DNA of 64,000 nucleotides from CAWCUK01 sp963798775 (GCA_963798775.1 CAWCUK010000001.1:682001-746000), one strand, 5' to 3'; shown: positions 36,105 through 45,201, numbered from the stretch's first letter. Notes: a model not told the origin generated them from the sequence alone. Program-made: numbers and translations.

Positions 36105-36121
36105 AGCAGGTAAAACCTGCT
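36105..36121 (-). other. hairpin between atpE and atpF
   Basis: Perfect 7-bp stem AGCAGGT / ACCTGCT with a 3-base loop, 10 bases past the atpE stop and ahead of atpF. On the minus strand it is followed by TCTTTATAATTT, a weak T tract. It could attenuate transcription or shield the atpE message, either of which would help make more c subunit than b. Confidence 0.5.
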
Positions 36122-36130
36122 AAAGTAAAG

Positions 36131-36352
36131 TTACGCTTTAATTGCTAACAAAATACAAATAACGAGAGCGAAGAAAGCAATACCTTCAATAAGCGCAGCA
36201 GCAATAATCATTGCTGTTCTAATAGGTGCGGCAGCTTCGGGCTGTCTTCCCATTGCTTCTAATGCAGACGCGGCAAGTTTACCTATACCTAAACCTGCAC
36301 CAATTACAGCAATACTGGCACCAATTCCAGCGCCTAACCAAGCTAAATCCAT
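36131..36352 (-). CDS. atpE: ATP synthase Fo subunit c
   Basis: Rotor-ring hairpin of 73 aa. Helix 1 has the glycine-rich IGAGLGIGKLAASALEAM, then the polar loop RQPEAA. Helix 2 carries the ion-binding Glu in AAALIEGIAFFALVI (about residue 57). The Gln and Ser/Thr ligands of Na+-binding rings are absent (Lys in GIGK, Gly after the Glu), so I infer a proton ring. AGGAG lies upstream of the ATG. Confidence 0.95.
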   Translation of the reverse strand: MDLAWLGAGIGASIAVIGAGLGIGKLAASALEAMGRQPEAAAPIRTAMIIAAALIEGIAFFALVICILLAIKA

Positions 36353-36400
36353 TTTTATCTCCTAGTTTTTGTTTATTTATTATAAATATTGAAAACGAAA

Positions 36401-37245
36401 TTAATGTTCTTGATGAACAGCCATCCCTATAAATAAAGCAGACAGCATAGTAAATATATATGCTTGTATTAAAGCTACAAGCAGCTCAACAAATATATAA
36501 ATATTGCAAAGGCAACCGAAACTGGAGCAACAAAAATACTTTGCAAAATAAATATGAGACCGATAAGAGATAAAATAACAACGTGACCGGCAATCATATT
36601 AGCAAAAAGACGAATACATAAAGCGAAAGGCTTTGTAAACAAACCTAAAAATTCCACCAGCGCGATAAGCGGCAGCAGCCAAGTAGGCATACCCGGCGGA
36701 ATAAGTCCCTTAAAATAACCGCCAACACCGTGATTTTTCATACCTCCAAATTGAGTTACAACAAAAGTAATTGCGGCTAATCCTGCCGTTACGGCAATAT
36801 TACTTGTAACAGTGGCGGTGTAAGGTATAAGCCCTAAAAAATTACTTGTAAGGATAAAGAAAAATAATGTAAGCAAGTAGGGCAAAAAAGTTTCATAACC
36901 TTTACCTATTGAAGGCTTAACAATTTCATCTCTAACAAAAACAACAATAACCTCTATAAAGTTAGCAAAACCCGAAGGAATTAGAGATTTTTTATATTTT
37001 TTAGAAACCACAATAAGTGAAATAATTACAATAGCAGCTACAAGCCACATAAAGAACACATGTTTGGTAATAGAAATATCAATACCGAAAAGCTCTAAAT
37101 GAGGGAGATGAAGAATACCGAATGGTTCAAAATCAATTTCATTTGCATCCATTACATGATGCAGAATCCATCCGCTTCCCTCTTTACCCGCTGTTTTAAC
37201 GGTATCTACAATGGCTAAAGTATCGCTTACATTGTTAAAAAACAT
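36401..37245 (-). CDS. atpB: ATP synthase Fo subunit a (C-terminal frameshift as read)
   Basis: Stator half of the proton channel. A long periplasm-side N-terminus (EIDFEPFGILHLPHLELFG) is typical of this phylum. The helices include ILTSNFLGLIPYTATVTSN and the essential Arg in KPFALCIRLFANMIAGHV. The read frame stops at 36475 after IYLLSCL. Another frame continues FVELLVALIQAYIFTMLSAL and ends AVHQEH at 36401, which is the canonical last helix of the subunit, so one indel lies near 36480-36500. The restored length is about 281 aa. Confidence 0.94.
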
Positions 37246-37251
37246 ATAAAA

Positions 37252-37632
37252 TTAGTATCTTTTTCTTTGGTTTAAGTATAAAATTTCAATAAATAAGTAA
37301 AAAACGTAAAAAAAGAGGATTGAAAATATAAAACTATTCTGGCTTATTTGCAAAAATTTGAGACAAATAAAAACCGCCGCCAACATCAAAAATAAGCGGG
37401 CAATCATTCCTCCCAGAAAACTTAAAATAAAAATTTTAGCAGATTTTGACATACCGAAATGAATAGAAAACATCCCCAATACTGAATTTGCAGTGGTTAT
37501 CAGAAATGCGGCTGTTATTGATGAAAAAGTTTTGGAACTAATATTTGAAGAATAATATAGAAGAACATTTCCGGCAAACAAAACAAAAGCTATTGTATAA
37601 GAATAAAATAAAATTTTTCTGGTAAAATTCAT
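37252..37632 (-). CDS. AtpI-like four-helix membrane protein
   Basis: A 126-aa, very hydrophobic protein with four predicted helices (YSYTIAFVLFAGNVLLYYS, SSITAAFLITTANSVLGMF, IFILSFLGGMIARLFLMLAA, FSILFFYVFYLFIEILYL). It sits between the AtpZ gene and atpB, overlapping the former by 4 bases. That is where many bacteria have AtpI or an assembly helper for the c ring. Sequence resemblance to AtpI is weak, and the assignment rests on position and topology. Confidence 0.65.
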   Translation of the reverse strand: MNFTRKILFYSYTIAFVLFAGNVLLYYSSNISSKTFSSITAAFLITTANSVLGMFSIHFGMSKSAKIFILSFLGGMIARLFLMLAAVFICLKFLQISQNSFIFSILFFYVFYLFIEILYLNQRKRY

Positions 37633-37850
37633 TTATCTGATTTAATTACAGTTTTTATAAAACTATACATTCCGGTAAAAACTCCGAGAAAAGAAAAAAT
37701 AATAATTAACCATGGGCTAGTATTAAATTTATTATCCAGCCAATAGCCGATAAAGACCATAACGCCGACAGTAGCCGCTAGCTGCATTCCAAGTCCGCCG
37801 TATTTAGCGTATTGCGCCCAATCACTATTATCGGTATTATTTTTTTTCAT
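37629..37850 (-). CDS. AtpZ/AtpI-family protein
   Basis: A 73-aa protein with two helices (MQLAATVGVMVFIGYWLDNKF, then WLIIIFSFLGVFTGMYSFI), the small AtpZ-type protein that precedes ATP synthase genes. Related proteins have been linked to c-ring assembly and Mg2+/Ca2+ transport. Its start lies inside the bactofilin gene (14-base overlap) and its end overlaps the AtpI-like gene, so the shape module and the ATP synthase genes share a transcript. Confidence 0.85.
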   Translation of the reverse strand: MKKNNTDNSDWAQYAKYGGLGMQLAATVGVMVFIGYWLDNKFNTSPWLIIIFSFLGVFTGMYSFIKTVIKSDK

Positions 37851-38241
37851 TTTGTTCAGCTTTGGTGGTGAAAATTTCTCTTTCGGGAGTACTGGCTCCG
37901 CTGCTCATTTTGCTGTTGCCGTCAAATTTGGCACCGGCTTCTATTACAAGAATTTTAGTAAGTAAATCTCCTTTAAGCGATGATTTAGCTTCCATTACCA
38001 ATTTTTCTTTTGCGTTTACAGAACCATTAACTCTTCCGCCTATTGTTATAACATTTGAATTAACTTCACCGTTTATTTCACCATTTTCACCAACTGTTAC
38101 ATTTCCTTCCGCAAAAACATCTCCATTTACTAAACCATCTATTCTCACATTACCGTTGCTGTTAAGTTTTCCTTCAATTGTTACTCCGGCGCTAATAATT
38201 GTAACTTCGTCTTTCCCTATATTTTCACTTCTTTGTTTCAT
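37837..38241 (-). CDS. bactofilin
   Basis: Polymer-forming cytoskeletal protein of 134 aa. The right-handed beta-helix core has repeating short strands with glycine turns (GVTIEGKLNSNGNVRIDG, GDVFAEGNVTVGENG, GGRVNGSVNAKEKLVM), flanked by short disordered ends. Bactofilins polymerise without nucleotides and position cell-wall enzymes. It lies directly downstream (10 bases) of an M23 endopeptidase gene, the usual pairing for helical or curved cell-shape control. Confidence 0.92.
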   Translation of the reverse strand: MKQRSENIGKDEVTIISAGVTIEGKLNSNGNVRIDGLVNGDVFAEGNVTVGENGEINGEVNSNVITIGGRVNGSVNAKEKLVMEAKSSLKGDLLTKILVIEAGAKFDGNSKMSSGASTPEREIFTTKAEQNEKK

Positions 38242-38251
38242 AAGTACTCCC

Positions 38252-39095
38252 TTAATAGTTTAATAGAACTGATTTTGGATTTATCGGTTTACCATGATGC
38301 CATATTTCAAAATGAAGATGCGGCCCTGTAGTAATTTCACCAGTATTTCCGCTTAATGCAATAATTTCTCCTTCTTGTACAATTTCTCTAGTTTTTTTTA
38401 GTAAAGATGAACAATGTTTATAAACCGAAATATAATCATGCGGATGAAGAATAATTATCATATAACCATCTTTTACCGTAAAATCGGCAAATATAATATA
38501 CCCGCTTGCCGCCGCCGAAATTTGTGTGCCGGTTTTTAAAACATAATCTATTCCCATATGTCCTTTTTCAGGTTTTAAACCCGCGACTAATAAATCCTTC
38601 CGCCGGTTTTCGGAAAGATATACTTTCCTCGCTTTGGTTTTCGGAGAAAAATAAATTTTTAACTACAAACCAAACATTTCCTCCGGCTGATTTCTTTCTT
38701 TTATTAGAATCGATAATAAGAGAATCTTTTAATTTAAGAGAATCGGCAAGAGTTGAATCGCCAAGAATCATAGCATATTTTAGGCGTTGGTTTGCTGATT
38801 TTACACTTTCCAATTCCTTGGTTAAAAAATCCATTTTTTTATTAAACTGTTCAATCTTACTTTTTTCCGCCGGTGTTAAGCCTTGATTGCCGGTCCATTT
38901 AGCCATAGGTGTTTCACTAAGAATAAAAAACCCGAGCAGAAAAATTATAATTGAATATACAGCAAGAAACAAAGTAAATTTTCCGGTAGTTAATTTTGTC
39001 GATTTTGCTTCATGTCCAGGATGATCGGGAATTATTAAAATATAGAAGCTTTTTATGTTCCGAAGCCTTTGGATTAACGTTTCTAATTTTTTCAT
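38252..39095 (-). CDS. M23-family peptidoglycan endopeptidase (one frameshift as read)
   Basis: LytM-type metallopeptidase, about 280 aa after repair. The basic N-terminus leads to one membrane helix (FLAVYSIIIFLLGFFIL, about residues 43-59). A coiled-coil region (KSKIEQFNKKMDFLTKELES) and the catalytic domain follow. The zinc motifs HMGIDY and GPHLHFEIW are both present, so the enzyme should be active. The frame breaks near 38560-38580: RGFKT and stop in one frame, LKPEKGHMGIDYV in the next. Coupled to the downstream bactofilin gene, as in other bacteria where the two together set cell shape. Confidence 0.87.
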
Positions 39096-39194
39096 CTAAC
39101 TCATTTAAATAAAATCTATAATTTCTAATCTAATACATCAATAAAATTTAGTTATAAATATAACAATTAATTACAGGAAATGATCGAGAAGATT

Positions 39195-39827
39195 TTAAAA
39201 TTTTTGGAGGAGGTCTTGATATTTAATTTTACCTTCCCGAAGCAGAATTGGTTTTTTATCGCTTAAATCTATTAATGTGGATGCTTTTACAAAACATTTT
39301 TTTTCAGTGTAAAATATCGCGTTTATTTCTGAACCGAATTCTTCATCTATTATACTAGGCTCAACCAGTGGGGGCTGCGAACTTCTATTAACCGAAGTAG
39401 ATATTAAAGGCATCTTCAGCTCGTTTAATAACTTTAAACAAAAACGATTATTCGGAATCCTGAACGCGGCTGTTCGGCAGGCGAATACTTCAGCGGTTTT
39501 ATTATTCAATTGCAATACCACAGAAACCGGATTAGGCCAAATGGAAAATAAAAAATCCAGATGCTTTTCGGAATTAACTTCTACATATTTCTGAAGCGTT
39601 TCAATATCATTTATTAAGAGGATATACATTTTCCCTTTTTCACGATTTTTTATGTTGTCAATTCGTTTTACTGAATCATTGTTAAAAGGATTAGCACCGA
39701 AACCGTATATTGTATCTGTTGGATAAACAAACACTTCTCCGGCTAAATATTGTTTTTTTGCCTCAAATACAGCTTCATCGAAATCTTTATCAATATTTAC
39801 TTTAATAATTTTTTTATGTACTGACAT
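39195..39827 (-). CDS. tsaC: L-threonylcarbamoyladenylate synthase (Sua5/YciO/YrdC)
   Basis: Makes threonylcarbamoyl-AMP from threonine, bicarbonate and ATP, the first step of t6A37 synthesis in tRNAs that read ANN codons. The 210-aa YrdC domain has PTDTIYGFGANPFN near residue 36, KNREKGKMYILLI near 60 (KxR binding residues), AAFRIPNN near 123, and STSVNRSSQPP near 144. The start overlaps the glycosyltransferase gene by 14 bases and has GAGGAG 8 bases upstream. Confidence 0.9.
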   Translation of the reverse strand: MSVHKKIIKVNIDKDFDEAVFEAKKQYLAGEVFVYPTDTIYGFGANPFNNDSVKRIDNIKNREKGKMYILLINDIETLQKYVEVNSEKHLDFLFSIWPNPVSVVLQLNNKTAEVFACRTAAFRIPNNRFCLKLLNELKMPLISTSVNRSSQPPLVEPSIIDEEFGSEINAIFYTEKKCFVKASTLIDLSDKKPILLREGKIKYQDLLQKF

Positions 39828-40848
39828 TTATCATCTCCTCTATTTCTTTTATTACCGTTTCAGGTTTTAAATTAAAACCGCATTCAAATGTTTTTATGGG
39901 ACATTCTGCGTAGCCATGAATTCCGCAGGGTTTACAAAAAAGGTCCTTATAACTAATAGAGACGCTTTTTCTGTTGTAAGGATAAAAACCAAAATCCGGA
40001 ACTGTTGAACAATAAATAGCAGCAACCGCAATTCCAGCGCACATTCCTAAATGAGTCGGCGCGCTGTCATTTGAAATTAAAAATTCTACATTTTTCAAAA
40101 GTTCTATTGATTCAACTATAGAAAATTTTCCGGCGGCGGAAATTACACTGCCGTTAAATTTTATGGCTAAATTTCTACAAATGTCCTCATCCGATTTTCC
40201 GCCGATAACTATAACAGTATAATTTTTTGAGACAAAATATTTTATTACTTCTTCATAATATTCTATGGGATATTTTTTGGTATTCCAAACTGAACCCGGA
40301 GCGACAGCGCATAATTTGTCGTTAATATTTAATGAAGAAAGAAAATTATTTACTTTTTGTTTTGCTTCGGAAGGAACTTTTATTTTAGGTTCAACGCGCC
40401 AATTATCATCCTCGTATTTATATCCTATTAAATCTAGATTTCTTTGAACTTCATGATGCTCAGGATGATATTCAATTAAATTCTTATATACATGCTTAAT
40501 GCTGTTGCTGCTGAAACCAAATGTTTCCCTAACTCCGAGAAGCATTGTAATTAAAGAAGTTCGTAACGAGCGGTGCGGGGCAAAAATATATTTATAATTA
40601 TTCTTCTTTAATTCCTTGATTAAACGAAGCAAGGAAATAATAGATTTATGCTTCCCCCGTTTATCCATAACAATAACTTCATCCGCAGCCGGAGACGCAT
40701 TAAAAATTTCTTCTGTGGAAGGAATGGTTAAAACATCAATTGAATTTTCCGGATATAACTCCTTTAATTTTTGCAGCATCGGCAAAGTTAATATCGCATC
40801 ACCGATAAAGGCCGTTTGAATTACTAAAATTCTTTTTTTGCCGTTCAT
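39814..40848 (-). CDS. GT9-family (heptosyltransferase-like) glycosyltransferase
   Basis: Probable LPS-core glycosyltransferase of about 344 aa (GT-B fold, ADP-heptose type). The N-terminal Rossmann half reads ILVIQTAFIGDAILTLPML. The nucleotide-sugar half has APGSVWNTKKYPIEYY near residue 187 and LISNDSAPTHLGMCAG near 258, both hallmarks of GT9. A Cys-rich tail (FCKPCGIHGYAECPIKTFEC) may bind a metal. I start at the ATG at 40848, which overlaps the acyltransferase stop (TGATG) and has GGAAG upstream; an ATG at 40860 is also in frame. Operon with the LpxL-like acyltransferase and tsaC. Confidence 0.85.
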   Translation of the reverse strand: MNGKKRILVIQTAFIGDAILTLPMLQKLKELYPENSIDVLTIPSTEEIFNASPAADEVIVMDKRGKHKSIISLLRLIKELKKNNYKYIFAPHRSLRTSLITMLLGVRETFGFSSNSIKHVYKNLIEYHPEHHEVQRNLDLIGYKYEDDNWRVEPKIKVPSEAKQKVNNFLSSLNINDKLCAVAPGSVWNTKKYPIEYYEEVIKYFVSKNYTVIVIGGKSDEDICRNLAIKFNGSVISAAGKFSIVESIELLKNVEFLISNDSAPTHLGMCAGIAVAAIYCSTVPDFGFYPYNRKSVSISYKDLFCKPCGIHGYAECPIKTFECGFNLKPETVIKEIEEMINVST

Positions 40849-41726
40849 CAATACTTCCATCTTTTATGCATCCAAAGCCATTGCTCAGGATGCTGGCGAA
40901 TGAAATTTTCTAAATAGGAAGTATGCCGTTGACTTAATTCGATAACTTTTTCTTCTTCCTTTTCCGGCAAATTTTCTTTACTTATTTCCTCAAGTACTGC
41001 GTTGTACGAATTATCGGGATTTCGAACCGCGATACCATAAACAATAGGCGCCCCGGTTTTTAGCGCCAGAAGTGCCGGTCCGGGATAAACAGAAGCTTTT
41101 CTTCCAAAAAAATCTACTCTAATTCCATCTGAAGGCCCGCGCTGATCGGCAATCATGGCTACTAAATTTTTATCTTTTAATTCTTTATAGATTTGACGGA
41201 TTGAGATTCCGAGCGGTACGAGTTTATTATTCCATTTTGTGCGAATATTATTCAGCCATTCGGTTACAAATGGATTGCGCTGAGCTTTTACAACTAATGA
41301 AATAGGAATATTTAACTGCGCGCCGTAAGAGGCTGCCATAAATTCCCAATTTCCGTAATGAGCAGAAAGAAAAACAACTCCATTTCCTTTTTCATGTAAA
41401 TCTTTACCGAGATTAGGATTTTTTATATTTACGCTCTTCTTCATTTCTTCAAGCGACATCCACGGCATATAAAGTAATTCCACTAAAGCTAAGGCAAAAC
41501 TTTTATAACTGCCGTAAGCTATTTTATTTATTTTTTGATCTGAATATTCGGGAAACGCGTTTTGAAGGTTGTTTAAAACAGTTTCTTTTCTGATAGGAAT
41601 AATGTAATAAAAAAGCACTGCCAGAATGGTTGCAAATTTCCTTGATAATTTTAAGCCCAAAAGCTTGAATAAATAACTAAAGGAGAGAAATATTATATAT
41701 TCTATTCTATTTTGCATATTTGGCAA
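40848..41726 (-). CDS. LpxL/HtrB-type lipid A acyltransferase
   Basis: Inner-membrane acyltransferase of 292 aa that adds a secondary fatty acid to a lipid A precursor. The catalytic HX4E motif reads SAHYGNWEF near residue 131, with downstream GRKASVYPGPALLALKTGAP. A hydrophobic N-terminal region (IIFLSFSYLFKLLGL) anchors it. It lies directly upstream of the GT9 glycosyltransferase gene and 7 bases after a GWxTD gene, so lipid A modification, core assembly and the GWxTD protein share one transcript. Confidence 0.9.
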   Translation of the reverse strand: MPNMQNRIEYIIFLSFSYLFKLLGLKLSRKFATILAVLFYYIIPIRKETVLNNLQNAFPEYSDQKINKIAYGSYKSFALALVELLYMPWMSLEEMKKSVNIKNPNLGKDLHEKGNGVVFLSAHYGNWEFMAASYGAQLNIPISLVVKAQRNPFVTEWLNNIRTKWNNKLVPLGISIRQIYKELKDKNLVAMIADQRGPSDGIRVDFFGRKASVYPGPALLALKTGAPIVYGIAVRNPDNSYNAVLEEISKENLPEKEEEKVIELSQRHTSYLENFIRQHPEQWLWMHKRWKY

Positions 41727-41733
41727 ATGGAAA

Positions 41734-43101
41734 TTACATAGTACTTATTCTGCGCATCCAATCATCATCTCTCAACTCGCTGCGCATAGTAGAGTTAATA
41801 AGCGTATAATCGGAAAAACCGGAAAGATCTGCAAAAATAAAAATTACTCCTCCTTCAATATTATTATAATGCCATATTTCGTAGGGTTTAGTATCAATTT
41901 GATTTGGAAATCTTTCAATTTCATCAGGCTCGCCGTATGAGACTAATATTCTGCCGCGATCAGTTTTCCAACCCGGCTTTGTTAATGTTCCGAACTTACT
42001 GTTGCTTTCATTTATACGATTAAGATAAACCGGATAAAATTCATTTCTTTTTGTGGAAGGATCTGTATCTCGCTGCTTCCAAAAATTATAAAGAAATTCT
42101 CTTTTGCCTGCTTCGGAATTTACTTTTGGATATTGTTCCAGTTCCGCGGAGGTAGCAATATATTTTGATTTACTGAATAAATCATCTAATTCTTCCTCTG
42201 ACATAACACCGAATTCTGTAGACGCTGCATCAGATTTATTTGCTACAAGTGTATCTTGCGAAGCAACCGAAGGATTATAAAGAAATAATCTTTTGGTGGA
42301 TGAAACCGCGTAATTAGAAGATGAATCGACTAAAGTTAATATTAGTGTATAAGCACCGGAAGGATATTTTGTAACTACCATAGTTCCGACATCAACAACG
42401 GATTTTGAAACGCGCGGAAGTAATTTAAATTTTTTACTCAGCAGTTTTCCGCTGTTATTATAAAACTGCGTAACCAATTTAAGTTTAGTTGAATCATTAT
42501 TCATTTTAATGTTATAAAGTTCAGCGTAATAAAATAAAACAGGATGCCCGGCACCGAATACAGAGGTTGGAATCGGAACAACTTCATAACTATTTTTATA
42601 GAAAATGGAAGATTGGTTCTGGCTGTTCTGCAGAATTTTGGATGCGATTTGAATATCGCTTAACACAGTACCGGAAGCATAAAAAGGATTTACGGATATA
42701 TATTCGCTGATTTTTTTTCCATTATCTTTACTGTTCGTATCTATACCGCCTACCGAACATTTATAATTTCCTTTTTCAACAAGAACTTTTATAACTCCGA
42801 CTAAAGAAGTATTTAAGGTATCGGATGTATCTACTTTGTGTACTACATTCCATTCTTGGTTCAATACATTTCTAACGGAAGCGGTATCCTGAATAATAAT
42901 ATGTAATTTTCCTTCAACATATTTACCGGAATCCGTCAGAACCGGGGTCATTGCATTTTGGTTGAAGGAATAATAAAACTCAACATAATTTGAAGTAGAA
43001 TCGTACCCGAATTGAGCGTAATCAAAATCAAATAAATACTTATTCTGAGCAAAAACTAGTGATGTGGTAATTAGCAGAAAGAATAATATTTTTAACTTCA
43101 T
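41734..43101 (-). CDS. GWxTD-domain secreted protein (copy 1)
   Basis: A 455-aa protein with signal peptide (MKLKILFFLLITTSLVFAQ). The N-terminal half holds Ig-like beta strands (FDYAQFGYDSTSNYVEFYYS). The last about 110 residues form a GWxTD domain: FLYNFWKQRDTDPSTKRNEF, then GWKTDRGRILVSYGEPDEIE, PYEIWHYN and ELRDDDWMRRI. GWxTD domains occur in FCB and Acidobacteria proteins and have no known function. It is a clear paralog of 45226-46599, separated from it by the GT39/TPR gene. Confidence 0.9.
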   Translation of the reverse strand: MKLKILFFLLITTSLVFAQNKYLFDFDYAQFGYDSTSNYVEFYYSFNQNAMTPVLTDSGKYVEGKLHIIIQDTASVRNVLNQEWNVVHKVDTSDTLNTSLVGVIKVLVEKGNYKCSVGGIDTNSKDNGKKISEYISVNPFYASGTVLSDIQIASKILQNSQNQSSIFYKNSYEVVPIPTSVFGAGHPVLFYYAELYNIKMNNDSTKLKLVTQFYNNSGKLLSKKFKLLPRVSKSVVDVGTMVVTKYPSGAYTLILTLVDSSSNYAVSSTKRLFLYNPSVASQDTLVANKSDAASTEFGVMSEEELDDLFSKSKYIATSAELEQYPKVNSEAGKREFLYNFWKQRDTDPSTKRNEFYPVYLNRINESNSKFGTLTKPGWKTDRGRILVSYGEPDEIERFPNQIDTKPYEIWHYNNIEGGVIFIFADLSGFSDYTLINSTMRSELRDDDWMRRISTM

Positions 43102-43209
43102 AAAAAAAAATTTAATGGGAAATAATTATTTACTGCCCAAATATATAGGTTTTATTACGGTTATTCTACAACTAAAACAGTAGAAAATATCCCTTTAAAA
43201 ATGTACGGA

Positions 43210-45105
43210 TTATTTTTTGCCCAAACGTCTTTTTATTTCTTCAATATCTTTACGGACATTAACTTTGGCTTGTTCATTATCTGTAAGTGAAAGATATTTT
43301 TCAAAATTAGCTAATGATTTTTCATATTTCTCTTCCATATAATAAATTATCGCCCGATTTTTATATGCCTCGGCAAAAGACGGATCAAGTTTTACGGTTG
43401 TGTCATAATTCTCTAAAGCTTTATCAAAACGGCCTGTTTGTGAATAAAGAGTTGCAATATTAAAATGAGCCAACGCAAAATTAGGAGCCATTTCTATCGC
43501 TTTTTTAAAAGCGACTTCTGCTTTTTTAAAATCTTTTTGATACGCGAACATATTACCCATCTGCATATAAGTTTTATAATATTCTTTTTGTTTTAATGAT
43601 AGAGAATAATATTGAAGAGCTTCTCTATATCTTCCCTCATTTGCGGAAATATCTCCAAGAGATAAATAAGCAGCATAATCATTGAAAGAATAATCGGGCA
43701 CCGTAAAAGCTTCTAAAAGTAAAAAAATAACTGCAGCTGAAACCGGAACTACAAGTTTTTTATATTTTTTCTCTTTAATAAAATAGAATCCCTCAAGCAA
43801 AGCGTATCCGGCAAACGCGATAAAAACCGGAGTAATTCCCACTCTAAATCTACCGATAATGAAAAATAAAATAGTAGAAAAAATATATGAAGCCGTAAAT
43901 AAATAAATTAGAAGAAATCGGCGCCAGTTTTTTAAAGAAAGTATAAAACCAATTAATGCTAAAATAAAAACGGGATAAAAATCTAATCTGTCATAATTAA
44001 GAACTGTAGAAAAATTTCTTCGGAAGAAATTGAGACTCATTATAAATGATTGGGGGTTTTCATCTTTATCAAAAAATAAAATAGTCTTTTGGTAGAGCAG
44101 CTTTATTTCGTTAAAAGGATGATTTAATACATAGTTAAATCCTTTTTTATACCAAAAATTTGATGTTTCTGAAGCAGATAAATTTTGCCCGGTTATTTTT
44201 TCGGCATATTTTTCCCCCGAAAAATCAGACGATAAATCAAAATCAGCGGGGGTATGATAAATTCCTATCGCATTCTCTCCGTTACCTAAGAAAAAATTAA
44301 TTCCGCCGTTTGAAGTTGTCAGAACAAAATCTCCCGCAGCCGCATAGTTTCGAATCGTCAAAATTGAAACAGGAATTGCTGTTCCGATAGTTAAAAACAG
44401 AATTGCTTTATAAATAATTTTTTTATGTTCAACAGTTTTATTGCCGAACCAAAGCCATAATACAGCCGGTATTAAAAATAGAAGAATGTTAGCTCGAAAT
44501 ATTGCGGTAACTCCTAATAAAAGACCAATCTTCAGCCAAATCGCGGGATATGAATCTTTTCTTCTTTCAGAAAAGGCTGCTTTATTTAAGAAGATTAATA
44601 GAAGTAGAATAAATAGTAATTGTAAAGTTTCAGAAAGTATAGTTCCGCTGTAAAAAATATAAATAGAAAATATCGCGCTTAAAGCTGCGGCTATAATTCC
44701 TGTTTTTTTTGAAAAAAGATCACGGGTAAAAATATAAATTAGATAAACCGAGGCAGTACTTACCAAAACTTGAATCATTCGCGCGGCATGAATTGCATTA
44801 TCAAAAAGAATATGCACAACCGCTAAAAAATAAGAATAAGCCGGCGACATAAAAAAGATTTCTTTGCCGAACCAGTTTCCGCTTTTTACTATGCTAATCG
44901 CCCAATCATTATAAATTTTGGAATCTGAAAATAAATTTAATACAAAGGGATTATTTTGAGTTTGAAGTACGTAAATAAAACGCAAGAAAAATCCAACGGC
45001 AACTATAAAAATTACGTATTTTAATTCATTATCCGGTATATTTTTCGAATTTAATTTTTTCTTCCGAAAATTTGCTTTAGTTGGGAGGGATTTTTTTTTA
45101 GTCAT
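43210..45105 (-). CDS. GT39-like membrane glycosyltransferase with C-terminal TPR domain
   Basis: A 631-aa inner-membrane protein. Ten or more helices fill residues 30-460 (VIFIVAVGFFLRFIYVL, LYTASVY-type segments, FILALIGFILSLKNW). The first periplasmic loop has an acidic DSKIYNDWA near residue 63, fitting the GT-C fold of polyprenyl-phosphate-sugar-dependent glycosyltransferases (GT39/ArnT-like). About residues 475-625 are TPR repeats (YLSLGDISANEGRYREALQY, MGNMFAYQKDFKKAEVAF, NIATLYSQTGRFDKALENY, NRAIIYYMEEKYEKSLANF). The combination suggests glycosylation of a TPR-recruited protein, but acceptor and sugar are unknown. Confidence 0.8.
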   Translation of the reverse strand: MTKKKSLPTKANFRKKKLNSKNIPDNELKYVIFIVAVGFFLRFIYVLQTQNNPFVLNLFSDSKIYNDWAISIVKSGNWFGKEIFFMSPAYSYFLAVVHILFDNAIHAARMIQVLVSTASVYLIYIFTRDLFSKKTGIIAAALSAIFSIYIFYSGTILSETLQLLFILLLLIFLNKAAFSERRKDSYPAIWLKIGLLLGVTAIFRANILLFLIPAVLWLWFGNKTVEHKKIIYKAILFLTIGTAIPVSILTIRNYAAAGDFVLTTSNGGINFFLGNGENAIGIYHTPADFDLSSDFSGEKYAEKITGQNLSASETSNFWYKKGFNYVLNHPFNEIKLLYQKTILFFDKDENPQSFIMSLNFFRRNFSTVLNYDRLDFYPVFILALIGFILSLKNWRRFLLIYLFTASYIFSTILFFIIGRFRVGITPVFIAFAGYALLEGFYFIKEKKYKKLVVPVSAAVIFLLLEAFTVPDYSFNDYAAYLSLGDISANEGRYREALQYYSLSLKQKEYYKTYMQMGNMFAYQKDFKKAEVAFKKAIEMAPNFALAHFNIATLYSQTGRFDKALENYDTTVKLDPSFAEAYKNRAIIYYMEEKYEKSLANFEKYLSLTDNEQAKVNVRKDIEEIKRRLGKK

Positions 45106-45173
45106 AGAAATATTATATGCATTTTTTAATTAGGTAAAAATATAAAAAATATGAGAAAAGATTTAAGTAAATT

Positions 45174-45201
45174 AAAAAGCCCGCCGAAATTAGGCAGGCT
45201 T
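45174..45201 (-). terminator. intrinsic terminator after GWxTD copy 2
   Basis: Arms 45177-45185 and 45193-45201 (9 bp including one G-U on the minus strand), followed by TTTTTAATTT. It falls 25 bases after the stop at 45226, so the GT39/TPR gene would need its own promoter or readthrough. Confidence 0.75.
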
